Assembly (NCBI GenBank): GCA_934718145.1
Contig: CAKUZC010000063.1
Span: 1 to 6,643 of the forward strand
From: an uncultured Eubacteriales bacterium
GTDB lineage: Bacteria; Bacillota; Clostridia; Oscillospirales; Acutalibacteraceae
Length of the DNA stretch: 6,643 nucleotides
Reading direction: 5' to 3'
This document shows positions 6,607-6,643 of the stretch, in pieces; the first letter of the stretch is position 1, and each line of letters begins with the position of its first letter. The notes beneath the pieces were generated by a model that was not told the DNA's origin, ran no database searches, and worked only from the letters and a program-made list of their open reading frames with translations. A program made the translations under genes and the position numbers.

Positions 6607-6643
6607 AATCTCATAAACTTGCTCGTCCTCGGTTCTGTTACTC

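Noticed and set aside
6562..6642. An open minus-strand frame shifted relative to mob, reading ...EDEQVYEIGG..., which could be the end of an upstream gene overlapping the mob start
   Set aside because: Only 26 codons are visible, no family is recognisable, and open frames of this length are common by chance. Sequence beyond 6643 would be needed.
1..6643. CRISPR arrays, tRNA or rRNA genes, insertion sequence ends, long tandem repeats
   Set aside because: None was seen on either strand by eye. Almost all of the window is explained by the coding regions described.

Overview
The window looks like accessory DNA from a low-GC, gut-type Firmicute (Clostridia). The base composition is AT-rich, Shine-Dalgarno sites are strong (AAGGAGG, GAGGAGG, GGAGGT), and the Mob/TnpV pair on the minus strand is of a kind common in clostridial mobilisable elements of the Tn4451 type. 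This host assignment is inference from gene families and composition. No ribosomal or housekeeping marker is present.

Positions 1-4959 (plus strand) carry a defence operon of three closely spaced genes. First is the 3' end of an AbiEii-family nucleotidyltransferase toxin (1-438). Next is a type III restriction-modification methyltransferase gene, mod (455-2359). Last is the type III restriction helicase-endonuclease gene, res (2362-4959). Mod should recognise DNA and methylate adenine, and Res should translocate and cleave when bound to Mod. However, mod is interrupted by one in-frame TGA at 725-727. The reading frame resumes directly after it, with all expected methyltransferase motifs, so the gene is cut into a 90-residue N-terminal piece and a large C-terminal piece. 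Res looks intact.

Positions 4960-5023 form a short gap between convergent genes, holding a 12-bp hairpin that may terminate one or both transcripts.

Positions 5024-6593 (minus strand) hold a mobilisation module: a MobV-type (Mob/Pre) relaxase gene followed after 9 bp by tnpV. The mob gene has two lesions. One is a one-base insertion in a run of four C (G on the plus strand, 6344-6347), which separates the putative catalytic histidine from the metal-binding HxDExTPHxH motif. The other is an in-frame TGA at 5570-5572, which cuts off the last 51 residues. tnpV is intact. The last 50 bases (6594-6643) hold only the mob leader and ribosome binding site.

The simplest reading is a defence cargo next to, or inside, a mobilisable element that is starting to decay, or whose assembly contains errors. 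Both internal stops are TGA, while the five visible natural stops are TAA or TAG. That pattern deserves a check for read-through, though the frameshift and the rarity of in-frame TGA argue against a changed genetic code. I found no wholly new system. The most notable points are the AbiEii-type III R-M operon and the three disabling lesions in two genes.
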